A program made the position numbers and the translations under genes. A stretch of DNA of 33,041 nucleotides from Bryobacterales bacterium. Its GTDB lineage: Bacteria > Acidobacteriota > Terriglobia > Bryobacterales > Bryobacteraceae. Every line of letters starts with the position of its first letter. The first letter of the stretch is position 1. Below, piece after piece: positions 23,395-31,123 of this stretch. The DNA is taken from contig PMOK01000295.1 of the NCBI GenBank assembly GCA_003162425.1, forward strand, positions 1 through 33,041. The letters run 5' to 3'. The notes beneath the pieces were generated by a model. The model saw nothing but the letters and a program-made list of their open reading frames with translations, was not told where the DNA came from and ran no database searches.

Positions 23395-23661
23395 CATTTC
23401 GACTTCGGTGAAGCTGCCGGGCGTCGCGGCGTCCACCGCGGCAACCACCTTCGCGATGTGAGACCTGACGATCGTCCAACGACCTCTGCCCAGCACAACA
23501 TCGCGAGCTTACGGTTGTCAAGATTTTGCTGATAGCGGAGATTGCGGCCAGTGGTGACGATCAGTTCAAAGCCTGCGGCTTCGGCGGCAGTCAAGAGTTC
23601 GCCGTTTTCCAATTTGTCCCACCCCCATGCGTGGTGTTCCGTTATCAAACAGAACGAGCAT
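23395..23661 (-). pseudogene. Broken DUF5615-like (PIN-like) toxin gene
   Basis: Three pieces in different frames rebuild a toxin: MLVLFDNGTPR from ATG 23661; then WGWDKLENGELLTAAEAAGFELIVTT and LRYQQNLDNRKLAM in a second frame (about 23628-23500); then LGRGRWTIVRSHIAKVVAAVDAATPGSFTEVEM in a third (23496-23395). Complete family members read these in order within about 110 residues. There is thus an internal deletion with a frame change near 23635 and another frameshift near 23500. The paired antitoxin gene directly upstream is intact. Confidence 0.72.
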
Positions 23662-23663
23662 TC

Positions 23664-23903
23664 TTATAGACGCGGAGCGTAGGTGATCGACACTTCGGCG
23701 CTATGCGCGGCAAAATCGAGGACAGCTTGAACCTGTTCCCGTGTCACGCCGAACTCTTCCACCAGTTCATCGATGGTCATGTCTTGGAGGTTATCGAACA
23801 CGGTGGACACCGGCGTCCGGGTTCCTTTAAAGACCCATGCGCCGCTCCGCTTGCCGGGGATGCTCTCTACGGCTGGGCACTGAGACCAATCGAGAGTTGT
23901 CAT
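23664..23903 (-). CDS. DUF433-family antitoxin
   Basis: 79 residues. VFKGTRTPVSTVFDNLQDMTIDELVEEFGVTREQVQAVLDFAA is the DUF433 helix-turn-helix (core TIDELVEEFGVTREQV). DUF433 proteins commonly form antitoxins with DUF5615 PIN-like toxins; the remains of such a toxin begin 2 bases after this stop. The gene looks complete and may act as a solitary regulator. Confidence 0.85.
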   Translation of the reverse strand: MTTLDWSQCPAVESIPGKRSGAWVFKGTRTPVSTVFDNLQDMTIDELVEEFGVTREQVQAVLDFAAHSAEVSITYAPRL

Positions 23904-23953
23904 GTTCTCGTCCTCTGTTCTATCGTAAAAGCCGTTTTGTTAGGTTTGCTGAA

Positions 23954-24559
23954 TCAGCGCAATGGTGTTTCGAAGCTTCCGCTGGCTTCGTTATAAATCG
24001 TCACCGTGCCGGGACCGATGTGGTAGACCCAGCCATGCAGGGCGAGATCGCCTTGTTGCAGCCGATCCGCAACCGTGGGATGTGAGGTCAGGTTCTTCAG
24101 TTGTGCGACCACATTGTCTTCGGTGAGCGCAAGAAGAAACTCGGGGCTGGGTTCCGGTTCGCGGTGGTCCACTTTCGCGTAGCGCAGCCATGCGGTCACG
24201 TTGGGGTAAGCTTTGAGCGCCTCAGGATTGAGCGCTCCTCTCATGACGCCGCAATCGGTGTGGCCGCAGACGATTACTTCCGGCACGCGCAACACGCCCA
24301 CCGCGTACTCGATGGTGGCTGAAACACCGCCGATTGCATCGGGGTAAGGCGGTACAACGTTGCCAATCACGCGGCAAATGAAAAGCTCGCCCGGTTTGGT
24401 TTGGGTCAACAAGCAAGGGTCGATGCGGGAATCGGCGCACGTGATGAACAGTGCTTCGGGGCGCTGGCCCATAGCCAGTTTTTCGAAAAGATCCTGATGC
24501 TTCGGGTAGACGTGCTTTTGGAATCGGGAGATGCCTCCCAGAAGTTTGTCGACCGGCAC
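23954..24559 (-). CDS. Beta-class carbonic anhydrase
   Basis: 201 residues. Zinc ligands are C41 (CADSRID, with the Asp43-Arg45 dyad), H100 and C103 (GHTDCG). It interconverts CO2 and bicarbonate in the cytoplasm. Length and motifs fit the bacterial Can/CynT group. ATG 24559 lies one base after the stop of the amidohydrolase gene, so the two are co-transcribed. That pairing suggests it handles CO2 released by the amidohydrolase. Confidence 0.93.
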   Translation of the reverse strand: MPVDKLLGGISRFQKHVYPKHQDLFEKLAMGQRPEALFITCADSRIDPCLLTQTKPGELFICRVIGNVVPPYPDAIGGVSATIEYAVGVLRVPEVIVCGHTDCGVMRGALNPEALKAYPNVTAWLRYAKVDHREPEPSPEFLLALTEDNVVAQLKNLTSHPTVADRLQQGDLALHGWVYHIGPGTVTIYNEASGSFETPLR

Positions 24560-24560
24560 A

Positions 24561-25802
24561 CTAATTCGCTTGGATCCACTGCATGGTTTTCTTTGCTAGG
24601 CGATCGAAAGCTCGGACTGCCATTTCGAGGTGTTCTTCGGAGGTGTCCTCTACTTTGTTGTGGCTGATGCCGCCGATGGATTGGACGAACATCATTACTG
24701 TCGGGATTCCGGCTCGCGAGACTTCGGCGGCGTCGTGCAAGGGGCCGGAGGGAAGTTGGTGAGCTGCGCCGGCGGTTTCGGCGATGGCTTCGCGGCAGCG
24801 TTTGATGAGCTCGGGGTGAAATTGGATCGGCTCAATATTCCAGATGCGGGACCATTCCACCGTACACTTCTCTTCGCGGGCGAAACGTTCGCTTGCTTCG
24901 CGCGCCTCGCGATACATTTGGGCCAACACTGTGGCGCTCAGGTCGCGTTGGTCTAAGGTGGCTTCGCAACGTCCCACCACGGCTGTGACGATGCCGGGGA
25001 ATGTCTTGAGGCTTCCGATAGTACAGACCGCTTCCGGATGCCGGCCTGCGATGGAACGGATTTCGAGAGCCAGCTTGGCGGCCGCGGCTAGCGCATCGCG
25101 GCGGGATTTCATGGGGGTTGCGCCGGAGTGCGCCTCCTGCCCATGGAAGGTGATGGCGTGGCGCTCGACGCCCTTGGTTCCGAGCACAACGCCGAGCGGG
25201 ATCATCAGGTTTTCGAGCACCGGGCCTTGCTCGATGTGGAGCTCGAGATAGGCGGCGGCGTTCTTCTGTTCGAGGGCGGCGTCCGGGAACTGATCCATTT
25301 CGACGCCACAGCGCCGTAGCGCCTGATCCATGCGGATGCCGTCTTTGTCGGTGCGCACGCGATCCGCTTCGACGGAGTGGGTTCCGGCGAACGCGGAAGA
25401 TCCGAGCAGGCTGCGGCCGAAACGTGCGCCCTCTTCGTCGGCGAAATCCACCAGGCGGACGGTGATGGGCGGGCGGCCCTTGAATTCTTCGGCGATGCGC
25501 CGCAGCACTTCCAACGCGGCGAGAACTCCAAGGCTGCCATCCAGCCAGCCGCCGTTCGGGACGGAATCGAGATGGCTTCCGAGCAGGAGGGCGCGATCGG
25601 AAGCGCCTTGCAATGTTACCCAGCGATTGCCGGCGGGGTCCAGGTGATGCTCCACCGGCAGGCCGTGGAGTTTGGATTCAAACCAGGTGCGGGAAGTGAG
25701 CCAAGTGTCGGTCCAGGCAACGCGCTGCGCGCCGTCCTCGGTGGCGGTGAGGGCGCGGAGTTCCTTTAGCTCTCGAACGGTACGTTTCGGATCGAGGCTC
25801 AT
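24561..25802 (-). CDS. M20-family N-carbamoyl-amino-acid/allantoate-type amidohydrolase
   Basis: 413 residues of the hydantoinase/carbamoylase branch of M20 metallohydrolases. Metal-site motifs: GSHLDSVPNGGWLDG (about 76-90), DEEGARF (about 118-124), ELHIEQGPVLE (about 192-202) and the C-terminal GGISHNKVEDT. HGQEAHSGATPM is the dimerisation-domain substrate motif. Members split N-carbamoyl amino acids, allantoate or beta-ureidopropionate into the amine/ureido product, CO2 and ammonia; the exact substrate cannot be read here. The start has no overlap upstream; a family A repeat lies in the divergent intergenic region (25842-25887). The next gene, carbonic anhydrase, follows after one base. 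Confidence 0.88.
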   Translation of the reverse strand: MSLDPKRTVRELKELRALTATEDGAQRVAWTDTWLTSRTWFESKLHGLPVEHHLDPAGNRWVTLQGASDRALLLGSHLDSVPNGGWLDGSLGVLAALEVLRRIAEEFKGRPPITVRLVDFADEEGARFGRSLLGSSAFAGTHSVEADRVRTDKDGIRMDQALRRCGVEMDQFPDAALEQKNAAAYLELHIEQGPVLENLMIPLGVVLGTKGVERHAITFHGQEAHSGATPMKSRRDALAAAAKLALEIRSIAGRHPEAVCTIGSLKTFPGIVTAVVGRCEATLDQRDLSATVLAQMYREAREASERFAREEKCTVEWSRIWNIEPIQFHPELIKRCREAIAETAGAAHQLPSGPLHDAAEVSRAGIPTVMMFVQSIGGISHNKVEDTSEEHLEMAVRAFDRLAKKTMQWIQAN

Positions 25803-25841
25803 AGCTCATTGAGAGCTTAGCATGTTGGGGAAACGATCAAG

Positions 25842-25887
25842 GCGTTCACACGAGTGTGAACGCGGCACGCTGAGAGCGTGCGCTACG
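25842..25887. repeat. Family A double-hairpin repeat, intergenic copy
   Basis: GCGTTCACAC, loop GA, GTGTGAACGC (25842-25863), then GCACGCT, loop GAG, AGCGTGC (25865-25881) and GCTACG. It sits in the divergent gap between the amidohydrolase and TPR genes. Confidence 0.85.
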
Positions 25888-25924
25888 GACTAATCTCCGC
25901 AGGCGTTTTCGTCGATTGACGGGT

Positions 25925-27331
25925 ATGTCACGCCGGTCGGCGGCCAGAATTCGCTCAGTCATTCGCAGTGGGTACGCGCTGATGGCGCTGGTCCTGGCGA
26001 TATTCATTGGGATCAGCAGAACCGTGAGCCGCGAGTTTGGTCCGGCGGCGGGTTGGATAGTTTTTGGTGTGCTGGCGGGAGGGCTCGGTATCCGTTTTGG
26101 GATAACATGGCGCGCGCAGCGGCGGTTTCGGAAGCAGGTGAAAACGGCGGGAAATGCCATGGATGAAGGCCAGCATCAGGAAGCTCTTCGCATGGCTGAT
26201 GACGCGCTGACGCTGGCGCGCAAGTGGAGATTTACTCCGGACGATGAAGTGGCGCTGGCGTTTGTGATCCGGGCGGAGGCATTGAAGAAGACGGGAGACA
26301 AACAGGGCGCGCTAGAGGCTTCGGCACGTGCGTTCTCATGCATGTGTGGCGTGGAGCGAGCGCACGTCCAGTTGATGATCTTTGATCAGTTGGGATGGCT
26401 GCTTCTGGACACGGGCCATGCGCGGAAGGCGATTCCTATTCTGGAGGCCGCGGTAGGGCTGGGGCATCGGGCTGAAGCTAAGCCGCTCGAGACCGCGAGC
26501 CGTCTGGAGCGCGCCGGCATGGCGTGTCTACGAGTGGGCATGCATGCAAACGCAGCAGCCGCGTTCGGAAAAGCGATCGATCTGATGACGAAGGAGAAAG
26601 GGGCTGACGCGCTGGAACTGGCCAGCCCTTACATCAACCTCGGCATCTCTTATAAGAGGATGCAGAAGCTGGACGATGCCGAGCGTTGTTATCGGGAGGC
26701 GATGCGGCTGCGCCAGAAGAACTTCGACGATAAATCCGAGCAGTTTTCGACCGTTCTGCTGAACCTGGGCGTGGTCTGCGCGGAGCAGGGTCGCAATGAG
26801 GAAGCGGAGAAGTATTATCTAGAGACGCTGGAACTGCGCATCCAGATGTTGGGGCGCAATCATTGGCGCGTGGGGAACACATACAACAATTTGGCCGGCT
26901 GCCGGCGCAGGTTGCGCGATTTTGCCGGGGCTGAAAAGTACTTGCGGCAGGCGATCGAGATTCTGGATGCGTATCCCGAACAGTTGTGCAATGTTGTCGA
27001 CACGTTGTCCAGGCTGCACGAGGACGAAGGCAAAACCGAAGAAGCGCTAGCGGCGGCCACGCGTGCGCGGGAGATCCAGCAAGGTTTACCGTCGCCGGAC
27101 CTGAGTGAGATGGCGACATTGTTTGAGCGCGAGGCGGCGCTGGCGGAACGGTGCGGCGAAGAAGAGCGCGCGCGGGAATGCCGGACGCGAGCCAGCGAAA
27201 TGCGGGTGGCGCTGGCGGCGGCGCCACCGGCCGATCGCGATTTGACGAATCTTCCGGAATCGTTGAAGGCGCTGGAACAACATCTGGCGTCGTCGCTGGA
27301 GCGGGTTCGGGCGTTGGAGCACGCGATTTAG
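25925..27331 (+). CDS. TPR-repeat membrane protein
   Basis: 468 residues. Two membrane helices at the N-terminus (about 16-35 and 41-58) anchor a long cytoplasmic array of tetratricopeptide repeats from about 75 to 420. Clear units include LYINLGISYKRMQKLDDAERCYREAMRL-type (core NLGISYKRMQKLDDAERCY), LLNLGVVCAEQGRNEEAEKYYLETLEL-type and YNNLAGCRRRLRDFAGAEKYLRQAIEI-type units, like kinesin light chain repeats. A protein-protein scaffold is likely; the partner is unknown. ATG 25925 is preferred to TTG 25916. A family B repeat follows its stop, then an ECF sigma gene in the same direction. Confidence 0.85.
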   Translation: MSRRSAARIRSVIRSGYALMALVLAIFIGISRTVSREFGPAAGWIVFGVLAGGLGIRFGITWRAQRRFRKQVKTAGNAMDEGQHQEALRMADDALTLARKWRFTPDDEVALAFVIRAEALKKTGDKQGALEASARAFSCMCGVERAHVQLMIFDQLGWLLLDTGHARKAIPILEAAVGLGHRAEAKPLETASRLERAGMACLRVGMHANAAAAFGKAIDLMTKEKGADALELASPYINLGISYKRMQKLDDAERCYREAMRLRQKNFDDKSEQFSTVLLNLGVVCAEQGRNEEAEKYYLETLELRIQMLGRNHWRVGNTYNNLAGCRRRLRDFAGAEKYLRQAIEILDAYPEQLCNVVDTLSRLHEDEGKTEEALAAATRAREIQQGLPSPDLSEMATLFEREAALAERCGEEERARECRTRASEMRVALAAAPPADRDLTNLPESLKALEQHLASSLERVRALEHAI

Positions 27332-27345
27332 GAATAGGAGCGTCT

Positions 27346-27410
27346 GTCCCCTCGCTGACGCGCGGGGCTACCATACTTGGCTCGGTAGCCCCGCGCATAA
27401 GCAAGGGGAC
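27346..27410. repeat. Family B palindromic repeat, intergenic copy
   Basis: Arms 27346-27371 and 27385-27410 (26 bp each, nearly perfect inverted repeat) around a 13-base centre. It lies between the TPR gene and the sigma factor gene and could fold as a strong hairpin at the end of the TPR transcript. Confidence 0.85.
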
Positions 27411-27468
27411 AACTACGTCCATTAATTCATGGAAGAAACCGAACGCCACAGTCGTCTAGAGTGGTGGT

Positions 27469-28041
27469 TTGGGTATAGTGCTGGATTCGAACGACCGGGA
27501 GGTGATCGAGGCCTGCCAACGCGGGGACTCGGACGCTTTCCGTGTGCTGTTTGAGGCGCATAAGGATCGAGTGTATTCCATTGCGCTGCGCTACTCGGGC
27601 GATCCGGCGGCCGCGATGGATATCGCGCAGGAATCGTTTCTGAAGGTGCTGGGCGCCATTCCGGAATTTCGTGCCGAGGCGGGGTTCGAATCGTGGTTGT
27701 ACAGGATTGTCGTCAATACTTGCCTGGACTATCAGCGTCGCGGGCGGCGGATGATGCCGTGCCTGGGCGAGTTGATCGAAGCCGTGAGCGCTCATTCGGA
27801 GACCGTGTTGCATCGATTGATGCGGGCGGAAGTGCAGGACGACGTTCAGAGGATTGTCGCCCGGTTATCGCCTGAGCAACGCATGGTGGTTGTGTTGCGG
27901 TACACGGAGGGATTGGCGTATGACGAGATTGCGCGGATTCTGGGATGTTCGGCGGGGACGGTGGCGTCGCGTCTGAACCGGGCGCATAAGATTTTGGAGC
28001 GGCGGTTGTCGCATTTGCGAGGGGCGGTGGGAAATGCATAG
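27469..28041 (+). CDS. ECF-type RNA polymerase sigma factor
   Basis: About 187-190 residues. Region 2: DAFRVLFEAHKDRVYSIALRYSGDPAAAMDIAQESFLKV, with core DIAQESFLKVL, then FESWLYRIVVNTCLDYQRRGRR. Region 4: LSPEQRMVVVLRYTEGLAYDEIARILGCSAGTVASRLNRAHKIL, core EIARILGCSAGTVASRL. This is an RpoE-like ECF sigma. The start is uncertain: TTG 27469 or GTG 27478; neither has a strong ribosome site. Its stop overlaps the next gene, an anti-sigma-like membrane protein, by 8 bases, so the pair is coupled. The cytochrome c maturation genes begin about 600 bases further on. Confidence 0.9.
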   Translation: MGIVLDSNDREVIEACQRGDSDAFRVLFEAHKDRVYSIALRYSGDPAAAMDIAQESFLKVLGAIPEFRAEAGFESWLYRIVVNTCLDYQRRGRRMMPCLGELIEAVSAHSETVLHRLMRAEVQDDVQRIVARLSPEQRMVVVLRYTEGLAYDEIARILGCSAGTVASRLNRAHKILERRLSHLRGAVGNA

Positions 28042-28528
28042 GGAATGGTTTGAGCCGGTGCTGGCGCACCAGTTGGACAGGGTTGCGGCGCCGGAGGAGC
28101 TTTGGGAGCGGGTTCGGAATCCGAGGGTGGTGCGAAAGACTGGCGTTCACACGAGTGTGAACGCGGCACGCGTGGGCGCGTGCGCCACGGTTGTTTTAGT
28201 TGCAATTTGGTTGTTTGTGGGGCATCGGGGATTTAGGTCGGGTGATGCGGGCGAGATTCGGGGCTGGGTGAAGGCTCAGGCGGGGATTGATGTACCGCTG
28301 CGGGCGCGGCCCGCCGGGGTCCAGTTGATGGGTGCGAACTTCGCGAAGGGGTCCGTCGAGATCGCTTATAGCGTGGGTGGTCGTGACGGACGGCTTAGGG
28401 TGGATGGGCGGCACGCGGGGTCCAGTGCCAGGGTGTTTACCTGGAGCATGGATGGGCATACTTACACGCTGGAGTGCGCGACCCCGGAGGATCTGAAGAT
28501 CGCGTGTAATCTATGCCACATTGGGTGA
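28034..28528 (+). CDS. Anti-sigma-like one-helix membrane protein ending in CXXCH
   Basis: 164 residues. A cytoplasmic N-terminus (1-50) with helical EELWERVRNPRVV precedes one membrane helix (about 51-65, CATVVLVAIWLFV), then a periplasmic domain of about 95 residues. Its last residues are ACNLCHIG: a CXXCH motif (158-162) at the very C-terminus, where haem c could be attached. Layout and coupling to the sigma gene suggest an anti-sigma factor; no ZAS motif is present. Residues 37-53, just before and into the helix, are encoded by a family A repeat (28143-28189). The haem idea is inference but fits the ccm genes downstream. Confidence 0.75.
   Translation: MHREWFEPVLAHQLDRVAAPEELWERVRNPRVVRKTGVHTSVNAARVGACATVVLVAIWLFVGHRGFRSGDAGEIRGWVKAQAGIDVPLRARPAGVQLMGANFAKGSVEIAYSVGGRDGRLRVDGRHAGSSARVFTWSMDGHTYTLECATPEDLKIACNLCHIG
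28143..28189. repeat. Family A double-hairpin repeat inside the anti-sigma gene
   Basis: GCGTTCACAC, loop GA, GTGTGAACGC (28143-28164), then GCACGCG, loop TGGG, CGCGTGC (28166-28183) and GCCACG. It encodes residues 37-53 in frame. The first hairpin is identical to the copy at 25842. Confidence 0.85.
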
Positions 28529-28626
28529 AATGACCCAATTGCTAAGTCCTGATATATTGTTCTGCTGGGGTTATCCGTGGTCCCTCGATTGCTTCTCGGC
28601 GTTATACTGAATTTTTAGGAGCAAAT

Positions 28627-29049
28627 ATGAACACGTACGCGAAGTTTGGCGCACTGGTGGCTGTGATTCTGGGCGTGCTGGTGTGGCTGGCGATGGGCGG
28701 CATCAGCGACAGCAAGACTTACTACAAGACGATCGCGGAACTCGGTCAGATGGGCGATCAGGCCAAAGGAAAACGGCTTCGCGTAGGTGGCGATGTGCAG
28801 CCGGGATCGATTGTTCGCAATGGCGCTGAAGTGACATTTGTGATGCATCAGGAATCCAAGACGCTGAAGGTGGTTTACAGCGGGATCGATCCGTTGCCGG
28901 ACACGTTCAAGGACGGCGCTCAGGCTTTGGCGGACGGGAAGCTGGGGCCGGACGGCGTGTTTCAAGCAAACAAGATCCAGGCTAAGTGCGCATCGAAATA
29001 CGAAGCCAAGCCGCAACTGAAGAAGGACGCGAACCGGGCCGGAATATAG
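28627..29049 (+). CDS. ccmE: Cytochrome c maturation haem chaperone CcmE, CXXXY variant
   Basis: 140 residues: a signal anchor (about 5-23) and a periplasmic OB-fold domain (KRLRVGGDVQPGSI, VTFVMHQ, LKVVYSGIDPLPDTFKDG). CcmE normally attaches haem through His in HDENY; here the site reads CASKY, so C121 replaces the His and Y125 is kept. This is the CXXXY form known from archaea and some deltaproteobacteria ('System I*'). It carries haem to CcmF. The ATG has AGGAG 6 bases upstream, with a possible TATACT -10 at 28603. It is the first gene of a run with ccmF and a CcmH-like gene. The tail after Y125 is short and Lys-rich. Confidence 0.88.
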   Translation: MNTYAKFGALVAVILGVLVWLAMGGISDSKTYYKTIAELGQMGDQAKGKRLRVGGDVQPGSIVRNGAEVTFVMHQESKTLKVVYSGIDPLPDTFKDGAQALADGKLGPDGVFQANKIQAKCASKYEAKPQLKKDANRAGI

Positions 29050-29107
29050 CATCCGGTGAAATCGCAGGCGAGGTGCCTGCCGTGCATTCTAGAGGAACTA
29101 AACCCGC

Positions 29108-31123
29108 ATGGAAAACATAGGCGCTCTCGCGATACTGCTCGCATTTTGCTTTGCCATCTACGCAGTAATTGGTTCCGTGGTCGGCAAGCTGCGGAAGAAA
29201 CCGTTTCTGGTGGTAAGCGCGGAACGGTCCGTCTACTCCACCTGGATTCTGCTGACCATCGCTTCCGGCATCCTTATATACTCCCTCCTGACAGGCGATT
29301 TCCGAATGGGTTACGTCGCGGCGCACACGGACGCATCCATGTCGAAGATCTACAAGTTCACGGCGTGGTGGGGGGGCCAGGAAGGATCGCTGCTGTTGTG
29401 GGCCTGGCTGCTCGCGACCTATTCGGCCATCGTGGTTTTCATGAACCGGCGAAAGTTCCGGGACATGATGCCGTGGGTCACGTCGGTGTTGATGGCCACT
29501 GAGACATTTTTCCTGATCCTGATCGCATTCGTGTTCAGCCCGTTCCAGATTTTGATCGCCGGGCGCGGCAACATCGTGGAGGGAATGGGGAAGGGCCTGA
29601 ACCCGTTGCTGCAGTACTGGACGATGGTGATTCATCCTCCGATGCTGTATCTGGGATACGTAGGTTTCACGGTGCCGTTCGCATTCGCGATGGGATCGTT
29701 GATCACCAAGCAACCCGGCGATTCATGGATCCATACGACGCGGCGGTGGACCATTGTGACGTGGCTGTTCCAGAGTACGGGCATCCTGCTGGGCCAGGGC
29801 TGGGCGTACGCGGTGCTGGGCTGGGGCGGATATTGGGCTTGGGATCCGGTGGAGAACGCATCGCTGCTGCCATGGATCACGGCCACGGCGTTTCTGCATT
29901 CGGTGATGATGCAGGAAAAGAAGGGCATGATGAAGGTCTGGAACATGGTGCTGATTTCAGCCACCTTCTTCCTGTGCATCTTCGGGACGTTTCTGACCCG
30001 CTCCGGCGTTGTGAGCTCGGTGCATGCCTTCGCGCAATCGCCGATTGGAACTTACTTCGTGGTGTTTCTGGCGATCGGAATCGCGGCGACTATTTACCTG
30101 ATTCTGGATCGGCTGAGTTATCTGAAGAGCGAAGCGAATTTGGAGAGCGTGGTGTCGCGCGAATCCAGCTTCATGTTCAATAACCTGATCCTGCTGGCGA
30201 GCTGCTTCGCGGTGCTGTGGGGCACTTTGTTCCCGGTGATCTCGGAAGCGGTGACGGGCGAGAAGATCAGCGTGGATGCGCCGTTTTTCAATCGCATCAA
30301 TGTTCCGATTGGATTAGGTCTGTTATTTTTGACAGGCGTTGGCCCGCTGATCGCGTGGCGCCGAAGCTCGGTGGAAAGTTTGCGGCGTGCGTTTTTCTGG
30401 CCGTCCATTGCGGCGCTGGTGGTGATGGTTGGGTTGGCCATCGCAGGCGTTTATGAGCATCCATTCGCTCTGGTCTCGTTCGGGCTGTGCATGTTCGTTA
30501 CCGCGACGATTTTTTCTGAGTTCTGGAAGGGCGCGTCGGTCATCAAAGCCAAGAGCGGGATTGGACTGATTCCGGCCACTATTGAGCTGACGCATCGCAA
30601 CACGCGGCGCTACGGCGGGTACGTGGTGCACATGGGAATTGTGTTCATGTTTATCGGGTACACGGGTGCGGCATTCAACCAGAATGTCACTAAAGAAGTA
30701 GCTCCCGGAGGCAGTTTTCAACTGGGGCATTACACGTTACGCATCGCCGACATGTTGAAGGGCGAGAACGACAACTATGTTTGGCAGAAGCTGGTGGTGG
30801 AGGCATCCGAAGGCGGGAAGTCGCTCGGGACCATGGAGCCGGAGCGGCGTTTATACAAATCCAGCCAGCAGCCGACATCGGAGGTTTCGATCCGGCGGCG
30901 CCTCAACGAAGATTTGTATCTGAACTTCGCCGGGATTTCGAATGATAATCAGCGAGCGGTGATTCAGGCGTACACCTTTCCATTGGTCACCTGGATCTGG
31001 ATTGGGTTCTGGGTGCTGGCGATGGGAACGCTGGTATGTTTGATCCCGAGCAAGGTGCGGCTGTCTTACGCGCGGACGCAAGTGATCGGAGTGACGCAGA
31101 AACATGCGCCGGTTGAGAAATAG
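29108..31123 (+). CDS. ccmF: Cytochrome c haem lyase subunit CcmF
   Basis: 671 residues with about 14-15 membrane helices. Hallmarks are WWGGQEGSLLLWAW (87-100), the haem-ligand region VIHPPMLYLGY (about 173-183), the tryptophan-rich WWD domain GWGGYWAWDPVENASLLPWI (about 238-257) and FLTRSGVVSSVHAFA. The large periplasmic loop lies near the C-terminus before the last helix (about 530-640). CcmF takes haem from CcmE and, with CcmH, attaches it to apocytochrome c. Length is normal. It starts 58 bases after ccmE and overlaps the CcmH-like gene by 20 bases. ccmA-D are not in the window. Confidence 0.95.
   Translation: MENIGALAILLAFCFAIYAVIGSVVGKLRKKPFLVVSAERSVYSTWILLTIASGILIYSLLTGDFRMGYVAAHTDASMSKIYKFTAWWGGQEGSLLLWAWLLATYSAIVVFMNRRKFRDMMPWVTSVLMATETFFLILIAFVFSPFQILIAGRGNIVEGMGKGLNPLLQYWTMVIHPPMLYLGYVGFTVPFAFAMGSLITKQPGDSWIHTTRRWTIVTWLFQSTGILLGQGWAYAVLGWGGYWAWDPVENASLLPWITATAFLHSVMMQEKKGMMKVWNMVLISATFFLCIFGTFLTRSGVVSSVHAFAQSPIGTYFVVFLAIGIAATIYLILDRLSYLKSEANLESVVSRESSFMFNNLILLASCFAVLWGTLFPVISEAVTGEKISVDAPFFNRINVPIGLGLLFLTGVGPLIAWRRSSVESLRRAFFWPSIAALVVMVGLAIAGVYEHPFALVSFGLCMFVTATIFSEFWKGASVIKAKSGIGLIPATIELTHRNTRRYGGYVVHMGIVFMFIGYTGAAFNQNVTKEVAPGGSFQLGHYTLRIADMLKGENDNYVWQKLVVEASEGGKSLGTMEPERRLYKSSQQPTSEVSIRRRLNEDLYLNFAGISNDNQRAVIQAYTFPLVTWIWIGFWVLAMGTLVCLIPSKVRLSYARTQVIGVTQKHAPVEK

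Noticed and set aside
26634..27449. A 271-codon open frame on the minus strand
   Set aside because: Antisense to the TPR gene; Pro/Arg/Cys-rich with no domain, and it crosses the family B repeat.
28520..28539. Hairpin ATTGGGT/ACCCAAT at the end of the anti-sigma gene as a terminator
   Set aside because: Only a 7-bp stem with AT ends, it overlaps the stop codon, and no T run follows.
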